64,000 nucleotides of DNA, from assembly GCA_036378675.1 (NCBI GenBank), contig DASUWA010000033.1:1-64000 (forward strand). Reading direction: 5' to 3'. The notes below the pieces were generated by a model. It saw only the letters and a program-made list of their open reading frames with translations, ran no database searches and was not told the DNA's origin. Every line of letters starts with the position of its first letter. Position 1 is the first letter of the stretch. A program made the translations under genes and the position numbers. This DNA is from Acidimicrobiales bacterium. Its GTDB lineage: Bacteria > Actinomycetota > Acidimicrobiia > Acidimicrobiales > Palsa-688. Below are positions 35,187 through 43,288 of this stretch, piece after piece.

Positions 35187-37712
35187 CTACTCGTAATGAA
35201 GCGCTTCGACTACGGGGACGTGTGCGTTCCTCCATGCCGGTAGGAGCGACGCCACAGTAACGAGCAGGAGAGCGATCGGACCCCAGATGACCAGCGTGGC
35301 GAAGTCGAAGATGAGCGGATCTTTGAAACCAATGATGATTGGAAGAATCCAGTAGAAGCCTATGGCCGATATGACTGCACCACCGACGGATAGTGCGATC
35401 CCGATCAGCCCGGCTCCGGCGCCTTCGGCGAGCGTCATGCTTGCAAGCTGGTTGGGTTCCATTCCGACGGCCGCGAAGAGCCCCAGTTCTCGTCGCCGTT
35501 GTACCCCTACGAGGAGCATGGTCGAGAGCACGGCGACGAAGGCGACGATGGTCAGGCTCCGCTGTATCGAGTCGAATGCGGTGAGCTGTTGGCCGACTCC
35601 TTTTGAGATCGACCTGGCCAACTGGTGTGGCGTGTCGACGATGAGATCAGAGGCCAGGTGTGCCTCCCGAACATTTTGAGCAAGCTGCACCGGTGTGACC
35701 CCGGCAATGGGGATCAACCCGACGCTTTGAGGAGGTTGGTCGCCGTACAGGCGCTGGAATAGCCAGAGCGGCACGGTGACCGTGTTGCCGTTGACATTTC
35801 CGTCCTCCCATACTCCGCCCACGATCACCGACGCGAGTCCGGTCGGCGTGTCCAAGACGAGGTTCGAGCCGGGTCGCAGGTGACGCTTGCGAGCCAGCGC
35901 AGGTCCTACCAGGACCTGTCCGCCTTGGAATGCGCCGAGTGACCTGGTTCCCAGGATCAACGGAGCGTTGAGCCATGGATGGTCATAGGCCGACACTCCT
36001 ACCAAGTCATCTGCGTTATGCCCGCTGAGTTCGAAGAACGCCCGGTCGATGCTTGCGGTTCCCGGAACCTTTGAGAGCTCTGCGACGAGTGAGGGGGGCG
36101 GTTTGGCGTCGAGGTTGAAGGTGTTGTTGGTCCCGACCGTCGATACCGCCACCTCTTGGGCATGTCCGGTAGTGAGACCGTGGGTGATGGCCTGGTCGGC
36201 CGCTTGATGGGTGCTCGATATCACGAACGCGGTGGCGACAGCCGCGCCAACCGCTACCGCCATGACACCGCAGCGGCGTGGGTCGCGGGCGAGGTTGGCC
36301 GCGCCCAGCGAGAGGGTCCCGTTCCACCTGCGAAGCAGTCCAGCCCCGAATCTCGCAACGACGGCCGCAAAGGAGCCGCTGGCGACGAGGTACCCGACGA
36401 TGGCGATGAGCACCCCTATCGGGGCCACGCTTGCCTGCCATGGCTGGAGCGCTCCTTGGCGTTGGGCGATCCAGCAGATCAGCAAACCAAGCCCGCTCAC
36501 GACCAGAAAGAGCATCCCGCGGGTGAGGTTCGGTCGGGTTTCGCTCTCATTGCGCCGCTCCCGCATGGATAGCTCGGCCGCCACGTCGATGCGAACCGAC
36601 CGTCGAGCGGCCATCAGGGCGGCGATCGCCCCGACGGCGGCCCCGATCGCGCAGCCGATCACGAATGCCCCCAGTGTCATATGAACACCGATCGCGACGC
36701 CCACGTACGGTCGAGTGAAACTGGAGAGACTGTCGGTCAGGGGATGGGCCAGGAGGAAGCCGCCCAAGCAACCCAGCAGTCCGCCCGCCAACCCGATGAC
36801 AGCGCCCTCGGTCATCGCTCCACCGATAACGGTCTGGGTCGTGCCTCCCAAGGCTGCGACTATGGCGAGTTCCGTTCGCCGCTCCTCCGCGCTGAGGGAG
36901 AGAATGTTGAACACCAATACGGCTCCAACGCCGAGCGCGAACAGGCCGAGCAAGGTGAAGATCGGCAAGAACGAGCTCGACGCAACCGAAACCCCCGGAG
37001 GAGGGTCATTTGCTTTGAGGACCCCATTCCAGTTGCCGACGTTCCGCTTCAGCGTTTGTGACAGGTCCGCCAGATTCACGCCGCGTGCCGGCAGCACATA
37101 GATGGCGTCGAGACCGTGGGGTCGATCGAAGAGACGCTGGGCCAGCGGCAGGCCGAGGAGTGCAACATTTCCATGATTGAAACTGTCGAGCGGACTGTGG
37201 GGCGGAGCGGCGACAACCGGACTGCTGCCGAGATCGGTCCGTATCGTCGCGTTCGGTCCGAGCCTTTCGGCGAGCGTCGAGCTGATGAGGACTCTGCCTT
37301 GGTTATCGAAGGCTGCCAGAGCTGGCTGCGAACAGCCAAAGTTCCCTGCCAGCGCCTGTATCCGACAGTCGACACCTAGAACAAGGGTCGTGACGGAACG
37401 TCCTCGGTCGCCATCACTGAGGGTCACCGCCTCGACGACGGGGACGGCCCCCGAAACACCCGGGGTCGCTTGGACAACGTTCACGACTGACTCCATCAAG
37501 CCGCCGCGCGACGTCGCCCCTACAACCCGCAGAGGCGCCGGTCCTGCCAAGCGGTTGCCGAAGGATCTCAGGGAACTCGAAACGCTCGAGGTCAAGACGA
37601 CGACCGAAACGCCCAGCGAAACTCCAGCCGCGACGCAGACGACCGCAAGAACTAACCGCAACGGGTGCGAACGAAGCCGCCGCAGATTCAGCCAGCGGAC
37701 GGCTCGGAACAT
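35187..37712 (-). CDS. MacB/FtsX-type ABC exporter permease
   Basis: The product is 841 aa from ATG 37712 (the frame is open upstream but starts inside the ATPase gene). It has two FtsX-like units, each with helices such as LGVGAVLVFNILSLSAEERRTELAIVAALGG and VAVLSTMLLVGVQRRRELGLFAAVGMEP (both shown in part), and large extracytoplasmic loops (residues about 55-260 and 520-690). MFRAVRWLNLRRLRSHP marks the N terminus. With the LolD-type ATPase encoded just upstream it should form a membrane exporter or mechanical transmitter. Substrate unknown. Confidence 0.85.
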   Translation of the reverse strand: MFRAVRWLNLRRLRSHPLRLVLAVVCVAAGVSLGVSVVVLTSSVSSSLRSFGNRLAGPAPLRVVGATSRGGLMESVVNVVQATPGVSGAVPVVEAVTLSDGDRGRSVTTLVLGVDCRIQALAGNFGCSQPALAAFDNQGRVLISSTLAERLGPNATIRTDLGSSPVVAAPPHSPLDSFNHGNVALLGLPLAQRLFDRPHGLDAIYVLPARGVNLADLSQTLKRNVGNWNGVLKANDPPPGVSVASSSFLPIFTLLGLFALGVGAVLVFNILSLSAEERRTELAIVAALGGTTQTVIGGAMTEGAVIGLAGGLLGCLGGFLLAHPLTDSLSSFTRPYVGVAIGVHMTLGAFVIGCAIGAAVGAIAALMAARRSVRIDVAAELSMRERRNESETRPNLTRGMLFLVVSGLGLLICWIAQRQGALQPWQASVAPIGVLIAIVGYLVASGSFAAVVARFGAGLLRRWNGTLSLGAANLARDPRRCGVMAVAVGAAVATAFVISSTHQAADQAITHGLTTGHAQEVAVSTVGTNNTFNLDAKPPPSLVAELSKVPGTASIDRAFFELSGHNADDLVGVSAYDHPWLNAPLILGTRSLGAFQGGQVLVGPALARKRHLRPGSNLVLDTPTGLASVIVGGVWEDGNVNGNTVTVPLWLFQRLYGDQPPQSVGLIPIAGVTPVQLAQNVREAHLASDLIVDTPHQLARSISKGVGQQLTAFDSIQRSLTIVAFVAVLSTMLLVGVQRRRELGLFAAVGMEPNQLASMTLAEGAGAGLIGIALSVGGAVISAIGFYWILPIIIGFKDPLIFDFATLVIWGPIALLLVTVASLLPAWRNAHVPVVEALHYE

Positions 37713-37722
37713 GTCAGGGCGC

Positions 37723-38418
37723 CTAGGGCTTGACCGAGACTCGGCGCCGTGCGGGCCGCCGGGCTTCGAGATGACCATCCTTCAAGGTCAGGACCCGGTG
37801 TGCCCGGCCAGCCGCGTCGGGGTTGTGGGTCACCATCACCAGCGCGCTGCCCTCGCCAGCCACCCGGTCCGAAAGCATGTCGAGTATCTCCTCCCCGGTC
37901 GTGGAGTCGAGGTTGCCCGTCGGTTCGTCGGCCAGGATTAGTCGCGGATGGTTAACCAACGCACGAGCGATCGCGGCTCTCTGCATCTCCCCGCCGGATA
38001 GTTCCGACGGGCGATGGTCCAGCCTGGCGGTCAGCCCAACCGCCGCGATCGCGTCCCTCACTGTCGTTCCGACCGCGCGCCTGCCGTCGAGCACCAACGG
38101 CAGCGAGACGTTCTCTTCGACCGAGAGGGTCGGAATCAGATGAAAGAACTGGAACACGAACCCCACGTACCGTCGCCGCAGCCGAGCACGATCGGCGGCC
38201 GACAGCGTTGAGACATCCCTCCCGGCTAACCACACCCGACCCTTGTCGGGGCGATCCAACCCACCCGCGAGATTCAAGAGGGTCGACTTGCCAGAACCGC
38301 TGGGACCCACCAGCCCGATGAATTCCCCCTCGGCCACCTCGAGCTCCACATCCTCGAGCGCGACAACCACCTCACGCCCGCGTTGAAACCTCTTGGAAAC
38401 CCCCTCTAGGCGAAGCAC
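37723..38418 (-). CDS. LolD/MacB-type ABC ATPase
   Basis: I start it at GTG 38418 (VLRLEGVSKRFQRGREV) because GGGAGAG lies at a good distance upstream; GTG 38442 is an earlier alternative. The product is 231 aa. Walker A is GPSGSGKSTLLNLAGG, the signature ELSGGEMQRAAIARAL, Walker B RLILADEPTGNLDS and the H-switch VMVTHNPDAAG. It ends 10 bases before the permease, so they form a pair. This is the usual motor for MacB/FtsX-type permeases. Confidence 0.88.
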   Translation of the reverse strand: MLRLEGVSKRFQRGREVVVALEDVELEVAEGEFIGLVGPSGSGKSTLLNLAGGLDRPDKGRVWLAGRDVSTLSAADRARLRRRYVGFVFQFFHLIPTLSVEENVSLPLVLDGRRAVGTTVRDAIAAVGLTARLDHRPSELSGGEMQRAAIARALVNHPRLILADEPTGNLDSTTGEEILDMLSDRVAGEGSALVMVTHNPDAAGRAHRVLTLKDGHLEARRPARRRVSVKP

Positions 38419-38540
38419 GCAGCCCGACTCTCCCAGCGGCACCGGGCAAAGGTTATCTTTCCGACAAATCGCCCGTCATACGAATTAGTCGGGCTGCCCC
38501 GATCAGTGGTCCCGGTAGAGGTCGCCGACTTCGAACGGCT

Positions 38541-39566
38541 CTACCGCTCGATTACCAGCTTGATGGCTGGTTCCAGCCAACTTCGGTGTGCCTGCTCCCA
38601 GTCGACGACGGTCGTCGGAATTGACATCGGGCTGACCTTTCCCTCGGCCACGAGGTCGAGAACCGCGGGAAGGTAGCGACGGGAGTCTGCTCGTGACACG
38701 TGGAATGTCACCCCTTTCGTGTACATGTCGAGCAAGGGGACCGGCGTCGTTGGCGTGAAGTGGATGGCAATCCCGGTGCAGACGCCATAGTCGTCGGTTG
38801 AGCGCAGCGTGCAAGCAAGGCCTTCTGGATCGCCGGAGTTGTCCACAGTGATTGGCGCGCGATCGAATCGGCGCGGCCAGGGTCCGTCGTGGAGGTGAAC
38901 GTCGGCCCCGAGTTCGCTGGCGATAGCACACCGTTCGGGATCGCGGTCGATGTACCGGACGTTGCAAGCACCCAGTCCTGCCGCGAGCACGACTGCGTAT
39001 AGGCCGATCGAAACGGCGGCGGAGCCGACGATCAACACCTCCGCTCCGGGTCGTTCTGACAAGGGCGGACCGACGGCTCGGTACGCGTCGACAAGATTGT
39101 CGGGCAACGTGCACAGGGCCGTCGTGGGAATTCCTTCGGGGGCAAGCAACAACAGGTGATCCGCGGACGGGACGGCGACGACGTCGGCGACGGCTCCCCC
39201 GTGGCCGCCACCGGCACTCCCGAATCCGAACGCTCCCCCGGCGGGCGCCCGATATCGGTGGCAGGCGGCGAACCTGCCTTGCTCGCAGGCTACGCAGCCG
39301 CCGCATGAGGGCTGGAACGGGACGAGGACGGGTTCGCCCACACGCCGTTTCGTCACCTGGTCCCCGACTGAGAGGACTTCCGCCACGAACTCGTGACCGA
39401 CGGCGAACGGTGCCGGGAAGGTGCCCGCCAGGACCATCGGCAGGTCGAGGTCGCATCGGGCTACAGCCAGTGGTCGGAGGAGCGCCCCCGCAGGATCCGT
39501 CAGTTCGGGCTCGGGAACGTCCTGCCACTCGACCCGCCCGGCCTTCACGTATGCCAACTGACGCAA
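38541..39566 (-). CDS. Zinc-dependent medium-chain alcohol dehydrogenase-like protein
   Basis: The product is 341 aa from TTG 39566 with AAGGAG eight bases upstream. The catalytic zinc site is altered: the usual Cys position reads ARCDLD and GHEFVAEVL holds the His. Structural zinc cysteines are complete (CGGCVACEQGRFAAC). The Rossmann motif is EVLIVGSAAVSIGLYAVVLA, with Gly positions replaced (GSAAVS instead of GxGxxG). This is a divergent member, and the substrate is unknown. It is divergent from the enoyl-CoA hydratase gene over a 101-base region with a 13-bp tandem repeat. Confidence 0.85.
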   Translation of the reverse strand: MRQLAYVKAGRVEWQDVPEPELTDPAGALLRPLAVARCDLDLPMVLAGTFPAPFAVGHEFVAEVLSVGDQVTKRRVGEPVLVPFQPSCGGCVACEQGRFAACHRYRAPAGGAFGFGSAGGGHGGAVADVVAVPSADHLLLLAPEGIPTTALCTLPDNLVDAYRAVGPPLSERPGAEVLIVGSAAVSIGLYAVVLAAGLGACNVRYIDRDPERCAIASELGADVHLHDGPWPRRFDRAPITVDNSGDPEGLACTLRSTDDYGVCTGIAIHFTPTTPVPLLDMYTKGVTFHVSRADSRRYLPAVLDLVAEGKVSPMSIPTTVVDWEQAHRSWLEPAIKLVIER

Positions 39567-39625
39567 AACGACGGCTCCTTCGAACTGAGGCGGACGCACA
39601 CGGTTGCACGGCATCCAGTCTTATC

Positions 39626-39651
39626 GTAACATGCATTCGTAACATGCGTTC
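39626..39651 (+). promoter_or_regulatory. 13-bp tandem repeat in the divergent promoter (possible TetR operator)
   Basis: GTAACATGCATTC (39626-39638) is followed by GTAACATGCGTTC (39639-39651), one mismatch. It sits between the starts of the dehydrogenase (39566) and the enoyl-CoA hydratase (39668), the second of which is followed by a TetR gene. Direct repeats of about this length serve as operator pairs for regulators. The binding partner is inferred from position only. Confidence 0.5.
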
Positions 39652-39667
39652 ACATCAAGGAGTGATA

Positions 39668-40381
39668 GTGACGCCTAGGGTCACCTACCAGCTGGAAGGC
39701 TCCGTAGCGACGATCGCGTTGGACGACGGCAAGGTCAACGTGATGTCGCTCGAGATGATCTGCGAGATCAACCAAGCTCTCGACCGCGCCAGTGACGATC
39801 GGGCCGTGGTGATATTGCGCGGGCGGGATGGAGTGTTTTCCGCCGGGTTCGATCTTCCTGTCCTTCGCGCCGGAGGGGACGAGGCTTTCCGGATGCTTCG
39901 AGCCGGTTTCGACCTAACCGAGCGAGTCTTGTCGTTTCCGCTTCCGGTCGTCATCGCTTGCACCGGTCACGCCGTAGCCATGGGCGTGTTCCTTCTCCTC
40001 TCGGGTGACTACCGAGTGGGCGCCACGGGTCCTTTCAAGATCACCGCCAATGAGGTGGCCATCGGACTCACGATGCCTCGCGCGGCCGTGGAGATCTGCC
40101 GGCAGCGGCTCGCGCCAGCACACTTCAACCGGGCGACGATCCTGGCCGAGCCGTATACGCCAGACACTGCCGTGGAGGCCGGATTCCTGGACCGGGTAGT
40201 CGACCCGTCCCAGCTATCGAGCGTGGTTGGTGAGATCGCGGGGCAGTTGACCCAGCTCGACCTCGATGCGCATCGAGCAACCAAACAGAGGGCTCGAGGC
40301 GCGACGCTCCAGGCGGTTCACGACGCCATCGAGGCGGACGCCGGCGACCTATCTCGAGCACGAGCGACGACCGTAGCGTGA
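39668..40381 (+). CDS. Enoyl-CoA hydratase/isomerase (crotonase) family protein
   Basis: The product is 237 aa from GTG 39668 after AAGGAG. The crotonase core includes VATIALDDGKVNVMSLEM, SAGFDLPVLRAGG (oxyanion side), CTGHAVAMGVFLLLSGDYR, and ANEVAIGLTMPRAAVEIC. The usual second glutamate region reads NEVAIGL, so an acidic residue is retained. A distant GxxxxGG part is AMGVFLL. It probably hydrates or isomerises an acyl-CoA ester. It is 27 bases upstream of the TetR gene, in an operon. Confidence 0.85.
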   Translation: MTPRVTYQLEGSVATIALDDGKVNVMSLEMICEINQALDRASDDRAVVILRGRDGVFSAGFDLPVLRAGGDEAFRMLRAGFDLTERVLSFPLPVVIACTGHAVAMGVFLLLSGDYRVGATGPFKITANEVAIGLTMPRAAVEICRQRLAPAHFNRATILAEPYTPDTAVEAGFLDRVVDPSQLSSVVGEIAGQLTQLDLDAHRATKQRARGATLQAVHDAIEADAGDLSRARATTVA

Positions 40382-40408
40382 CGACGTTCCGGTATCGTCC
40401 CGAGCAGC

Positions 40409-41029
40409 ATGCCCAGAGCGAAGCAGCGGACTCCTGAACTGCGCGAGAAGGTCTTGCAGGTCGCTGTCGAGATGCTTACCAGCGATGGTCTCGCCGGGTT
40501 CACGGCCCGCAAGGTTGCCGAAGGGGCCGACACGTCGACTCCAGCGGTATACGAGCTGTTCGGTGACAAGGCCGGACTTGTGCGCGAGGTGTTCTTCGAA
40601 GGTTTCCGCATGCTGTACGGGCGCCTTGAGCACCTAGAGCACCTTGAATCATCGGCGGATCCACGGGCCGACCTCGCAGAGGTCATGCTGGTGCTGCGTC
40701 GCTTCGCCAGGGACAACCCCACTCTGGCCGAGCTCATGTTCTCCCGGCCCTTCGCCGACTTCGACCCCCGGCCCGCCGACCGGAATGCCGGGGCCGCCGT
40801 TCGGGAGTTCATCGTCGCCCGTGTCCGTCGCTGCATCGACGCGGGGATTATCTCGGGCGACCCGACTGATATCTCTCACGTTCTGTTAGCCGTGGTCCAA
40901 GGGCTCGCCTTGCAGGAGACGGCTGGTTGGCTTGGTAGCTCCAAAGCTTCGATAGACCGCCGTTGGAGTTTGGCCCTAGACGCAGTCCTTCGCGGGCTAT
41001 CCCCGGCAGGCGACAAGATCACGCGTTAG
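40409..41029 (+). CDS. TetR-family transcriptional regulator
   Basis: The product is 206 aa from ATG. The N-terminal helix-turn-helix is LREKVLQVAVEMLTSDG, FTARKVAEGADTSTPAVYELFGDKAGLVREVF. The ligand-binding C-terminal half is helical with an Ala/Leu-rich core. It follows the crotonase gene and likely controls it and perhaps the divergent dehydrogenase through the 13-bp repeat at 39626. An acyl-CoA or alcohol ligand is plausible. Its 3' end overlaps the convergent secreted-protein gene by 11 bases. Confidence 0.9.
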   Translation: MPRAKQRTPELREKVLQVAVEMLTSDGLAGFTARKVAEGADTSTPAVYELFGDKAGLVREVFFEGFRMLYGRLEHLEHLESSADPRADLAEVMLVLRRFARDNPTLAELMFSRPFADFDPRPADRNAGAAVREFIVARVRRCIDAGIISGDPTDISHVLLAVVQGLALQETAGWLGSSKASIDRRWSLALDAVLRGLSPAGDKITR

Positions 41030-41600
41030 TCGCCGAGGCCGCTCTGATCTGCCGCGGCGCGCCAGAGCCGACCGTCGTGGTGACCGTAAAGCTGCTCGGG
41101 AGACCACCCGGTGAGGCCTGGAGATAGACCGCGCTGCCAGGGCTCGTGGGCACGCCGACGGTCACCGGATATGTACCTGCCGCGACGCCGGAGAGAACCG
41201 TCGTCTGCACCCCGGTACAAGTAGGGAGCACGACGGTTGTCCACGCGACGCTGCAAGCGGTGAGGGTCACTGTCGGGGCCACGCCGCCGTTGAAGGCGAT
41301 GGAATAGGTGAGACCCGCAATCGTCACTGTTCCGGTGTTCCAGATGTTGAAGTACCAGGGGCTGAGCCCGGAACTGGTGAACGAGCCGCAAGACCCGGGG
41401 TTGCTCAAACAGGGAGGAGCTGATGTGACCGAGGTGGCAGCCGGAACGACGCCCCACGCGACCGCGGTCACCGAGCTCGTGCTCGAGATCGACCCGCCCG
41501 ATGTCGCCGGCGCCGACGCCGGAAAGACGAGCACCGACAGGAGAAGGGCAGCCGCAACCGCGGCTGCCCTTCTTGCCTGCACGGCAACGAGTGGGAACAT
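41019..41600 (-). CDS. Secreted protein paralogous to the adjacent SipW-type protein
   Basis: The product is 193 aa from ATG 41600. Residues 1-35 are a signal peptide ending around ASAPATS, normal Sec length. The mature part shares a clear pattern with its upstream neighbour: YFNIWNTGTVTIAGLT here versus YVNLNNTGTLASAAGMT there, and TACSVAWTTVVLPTCTG versus ITQCSLAWTVTGTCAG. Both therefore belong to one beta-rich fold with a conserved Cys pair, likely disulfide-bonded. It lacks any anchor. It lies in the sipW operon, 32 bases after the neighbour's stop. A second subunit of a fibre or pilus-like layer is a reasonable inference. Confidence 0.72.
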   Translation of the reverse strand: MFPLVAVQARRAAAVAAALLLSVLVFPASAPATSGGSISSTSSVTAVAWGVVPAATSVTSAPPCLSNPGSCGSFTSSGLSPWYFNIWNTGTVTIAGLTYSIAFNGGVAPTVTLTACSVAWTTVVLPTCTGVQTTVLSGVAAGTYPVTVGVPTSPGSAVYLQASPGGLPSSFTVTTTVGSGAPRQIRAASATNA

Positions 41601-41632
41601 CGACCCCTCGAGGTTCAGAGAACCTTGCCTGG

Positions 41633-42295
41633 TTAGGCGTTGGTCGTGGTGGCAGTCCGCTGCTGCTCGGTGAAGGTCCAGGTGATCGTCGTGCTGAGAC
41701 CCTGGATCGTCGAGGCAGGCAGCGTGCCGTTCGTCGATGTTTCCGTGCCAGCGAGCGTCAGTGTGAACTGAAGGTGGGCAAGCTGGCCGGTGCTGGCCGC
41801 CAGAGACGGCACGTTGGAAAGCGACTGCGCGCTCGAGAAGCTGGAGAGGGGCGTGCTCGCCAGAATTGTCGTCGTGGTACCCGCGCACGTGCCCGTGACT
41901 GTCCAGGCAAGGCTGCATTGGGTGATGGCCACGGAGAGGCCCTCGCCCGCGATGCTCCCGTTGGTGAGAGCGGTGACCGGGCTCGCCGCTGCTCCCAAGG
42001 TCATCCCTGCCGCTGAAGCGAGCGTGCCGGTGTTGTTCAAGTTCACATAGACGTTGTAGGTGTCTCCCGGGGCCATTCCGGTGATTGTTTCGGGAAGACC
42101 GCCGCTGGTTCCGTCATGGGTGAGTGTCATGAGTAGCGTCCCGGTGGTGACCGCAGACGTACCGGTCGCCGCCGCGCTGAGAGCGGCATAGGCACCGGCC
42201 CCAGTCAAGGACAGCGCGGACAGGACGAAGCAGGCCGCAAGGATCTTGCGGGTATTTCTCTTAGGACGCTGAGCGTGAGCTCCTCTAGTGGACAT
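41633..42295 (-). CDS. SipW-dependent secreted protein (TasA/CalY-like signal)
   Basis: The product is 220 aa from ATG 42295 after AAAGGGAGACACAA. Its N terminus, KRNTRKILAACFVLSALSLTG (shown in part) then AGAYAALSAAATGTSAVTTGT, matches the SipW-cognate signal class, in which the cleavage site is followed by an A-rich T/S segment as in TasA and camelysin-type biofilm proteins. The mature body is Thr/Ser/Gly-rich beta structure with NTGTL, CSLAWT and TCAGTTT. It should be exported and processed by the SipW-type peptidase encoded next to it and may form fibres. No LPXTG anchor. Confidence 0.78.
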   Translation of the reverse strand: MSTRGAHAQRPKRNTRKILAACFVLSALSLTGAGAYAALSAAATGTSAVTTGTLLMTLTHDGTSGGLPETITGMAPGDTYNVYVNLNNTGTLASAAGMTLGAAASPVTALTNGSIAGEGLSVAITQCSLAWTVTGTCAGTTTTILASTPLSSFSSAQSLSNVPSLAASTGQLAHLQFTLTLAGTETSTNGTLPASTIQGLSTTITWTFTEQQRTATTTNA

Positions 42296-42350
42296 TTGTG
42301 TCTCCCTTTCTGCTGCGAGTAATGCGACGGACTGTTTTGATGGCTGGGTG

Positions 42351-42962
42351 TTACGAGGTGGGAAAGTGAACGTGTGCGGCGGGCTTTTGAGGATGCAGCG
42401 GAGCGCGACGTTTCTGCGACGGAGCAAGCAAGGCCCTTGCACCCCAGATGCTCACCGCAATCCCGACCAGGCCGACGAGTAAGGCGCGCATCCAGGTTTT
42501 CGCGCCGCCGGCGAGAAGCCAACCGAGCTTGGGGACCTGCGCGACAACCTTGTACGCGGACGTCCCTTTGAGTTGAGCCCGCCAAGGGTCAGCGACCGGG
42601 TTGGCGTCGCCCTTGGTGGTGATGATCGGGTGGTTCGGAGAACCCCCAACGCTGATCACCCGGTGGGCAAACGCCGCCGCTGATCCGGGCGGGTGGAAGA
42701 GCAGGATCTCTCCGGGCTTCACCTGAGAGACAGGTATCGGGCGGGTGACGACCATCCAACCCGGACCAAAAGTCGGTCGCATGCTCCCCGACAGAATCGG
42801 GTGGACGGCCAGATGGAACCAGAACACTGCAACCGCGCTGAGCACCATGACGAGCGCGAGTGCGGCAACCAATACTGAGGCCAACGCACGCCAGGCGATC
42901 CAAACGAACCGCGATGCGCGACGCACGCGTACCCCGTAGTGAGCTGCCACGATCGTCGACAC
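42351..42962 (-). CDS. sipW: SipW-type (ER-type) signal peptidase I
   Basis: The product is 203 aa. A membrane helix (ASVLVAALALVMVLSAVAVF) precedes the catalytic Ser60 in ILSGSMRPTF. The second catalytic residue is His100 in AAFAHRVISVGG, not the lysine of standard bacterial enzymes, placing it in the ER-like SipW group. A second helix (MRALLVGLVGIAVSIWGARAL) lies near the C terminus. The annotated GTG at 42962 lacks a good ribosome site; GTG 42926 is an alternative. It is the first gene of a three-gene minus-strand unit with the two secreted proteins, its likely substrates. Confidence 0.85.
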   Translation of the reverse strand: MSTIVAAHYGVRVRRASRFVWIAWRALASVLVAALALVMVLSAVAVFWFHLAVHPILSGSMRPTFGPGWMVVTRPIPVSQVKPGEILLFHPPGSAAAFAHRVISVGGSPNHPIITTKGDANPVADPWRAQLKGTSAYKVVAQVPKLGWLLAGGAKTWMRALLVGLVGIAVSIWGARALLAPSQKRRAPLHPQKPAAHVHFPTS

Positions 42963-43288
42963 GGGGATGCAGTCGGCCCGCCACAGACGGTTCTTGATGC
43001 GTTTTGTTGGAAAGGACCATTGCCAAAAGAGGCGAGGTCAGCTGGGGGTCATGCGCCCTTTTCCATGTACCGCGATGTCACTACCTGCGGTGGTCAGATG
43101 CAGCACTCACAGTGGCACACGTTCGACGAACTTCGCCGCGAACGCTCTTTTCTTGATACATATGCGAACGTATGCACCGCCAGCGTTTGCCGGCCGAGCC
43201 GGCTCGATGACAAACGACCAAAAGGTGGCAAGCGGCCAAACAGCGATTTAGGTATCAGCGAGAAATGATGGACAAGTGAGCACGTCCC
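42963..43288. other. Intergenic region upstream of sipW
   Basis: This 326-base gap lies between the sipW start and the 3' end of the GGDEF-EAL gene, both on the minus strand. It is A/T-richer than its surroundings. A palindrome-like CATACGTTCGCATATG segment lies near 43160-43175 and could be part of a promoter. I looked for a c-di-GMP riboswitch and saw none. No convincing coding frame. Confidence 0.45.

Noticed and set aside
42963-43288. c-di-GMP riboswitch upstream of sipW, and similarly in the gaps 45662-45992 and 52414-52724.
   Set aside because: None of the three gaps shows the conserved GEMM-I core, only simple hairpins.
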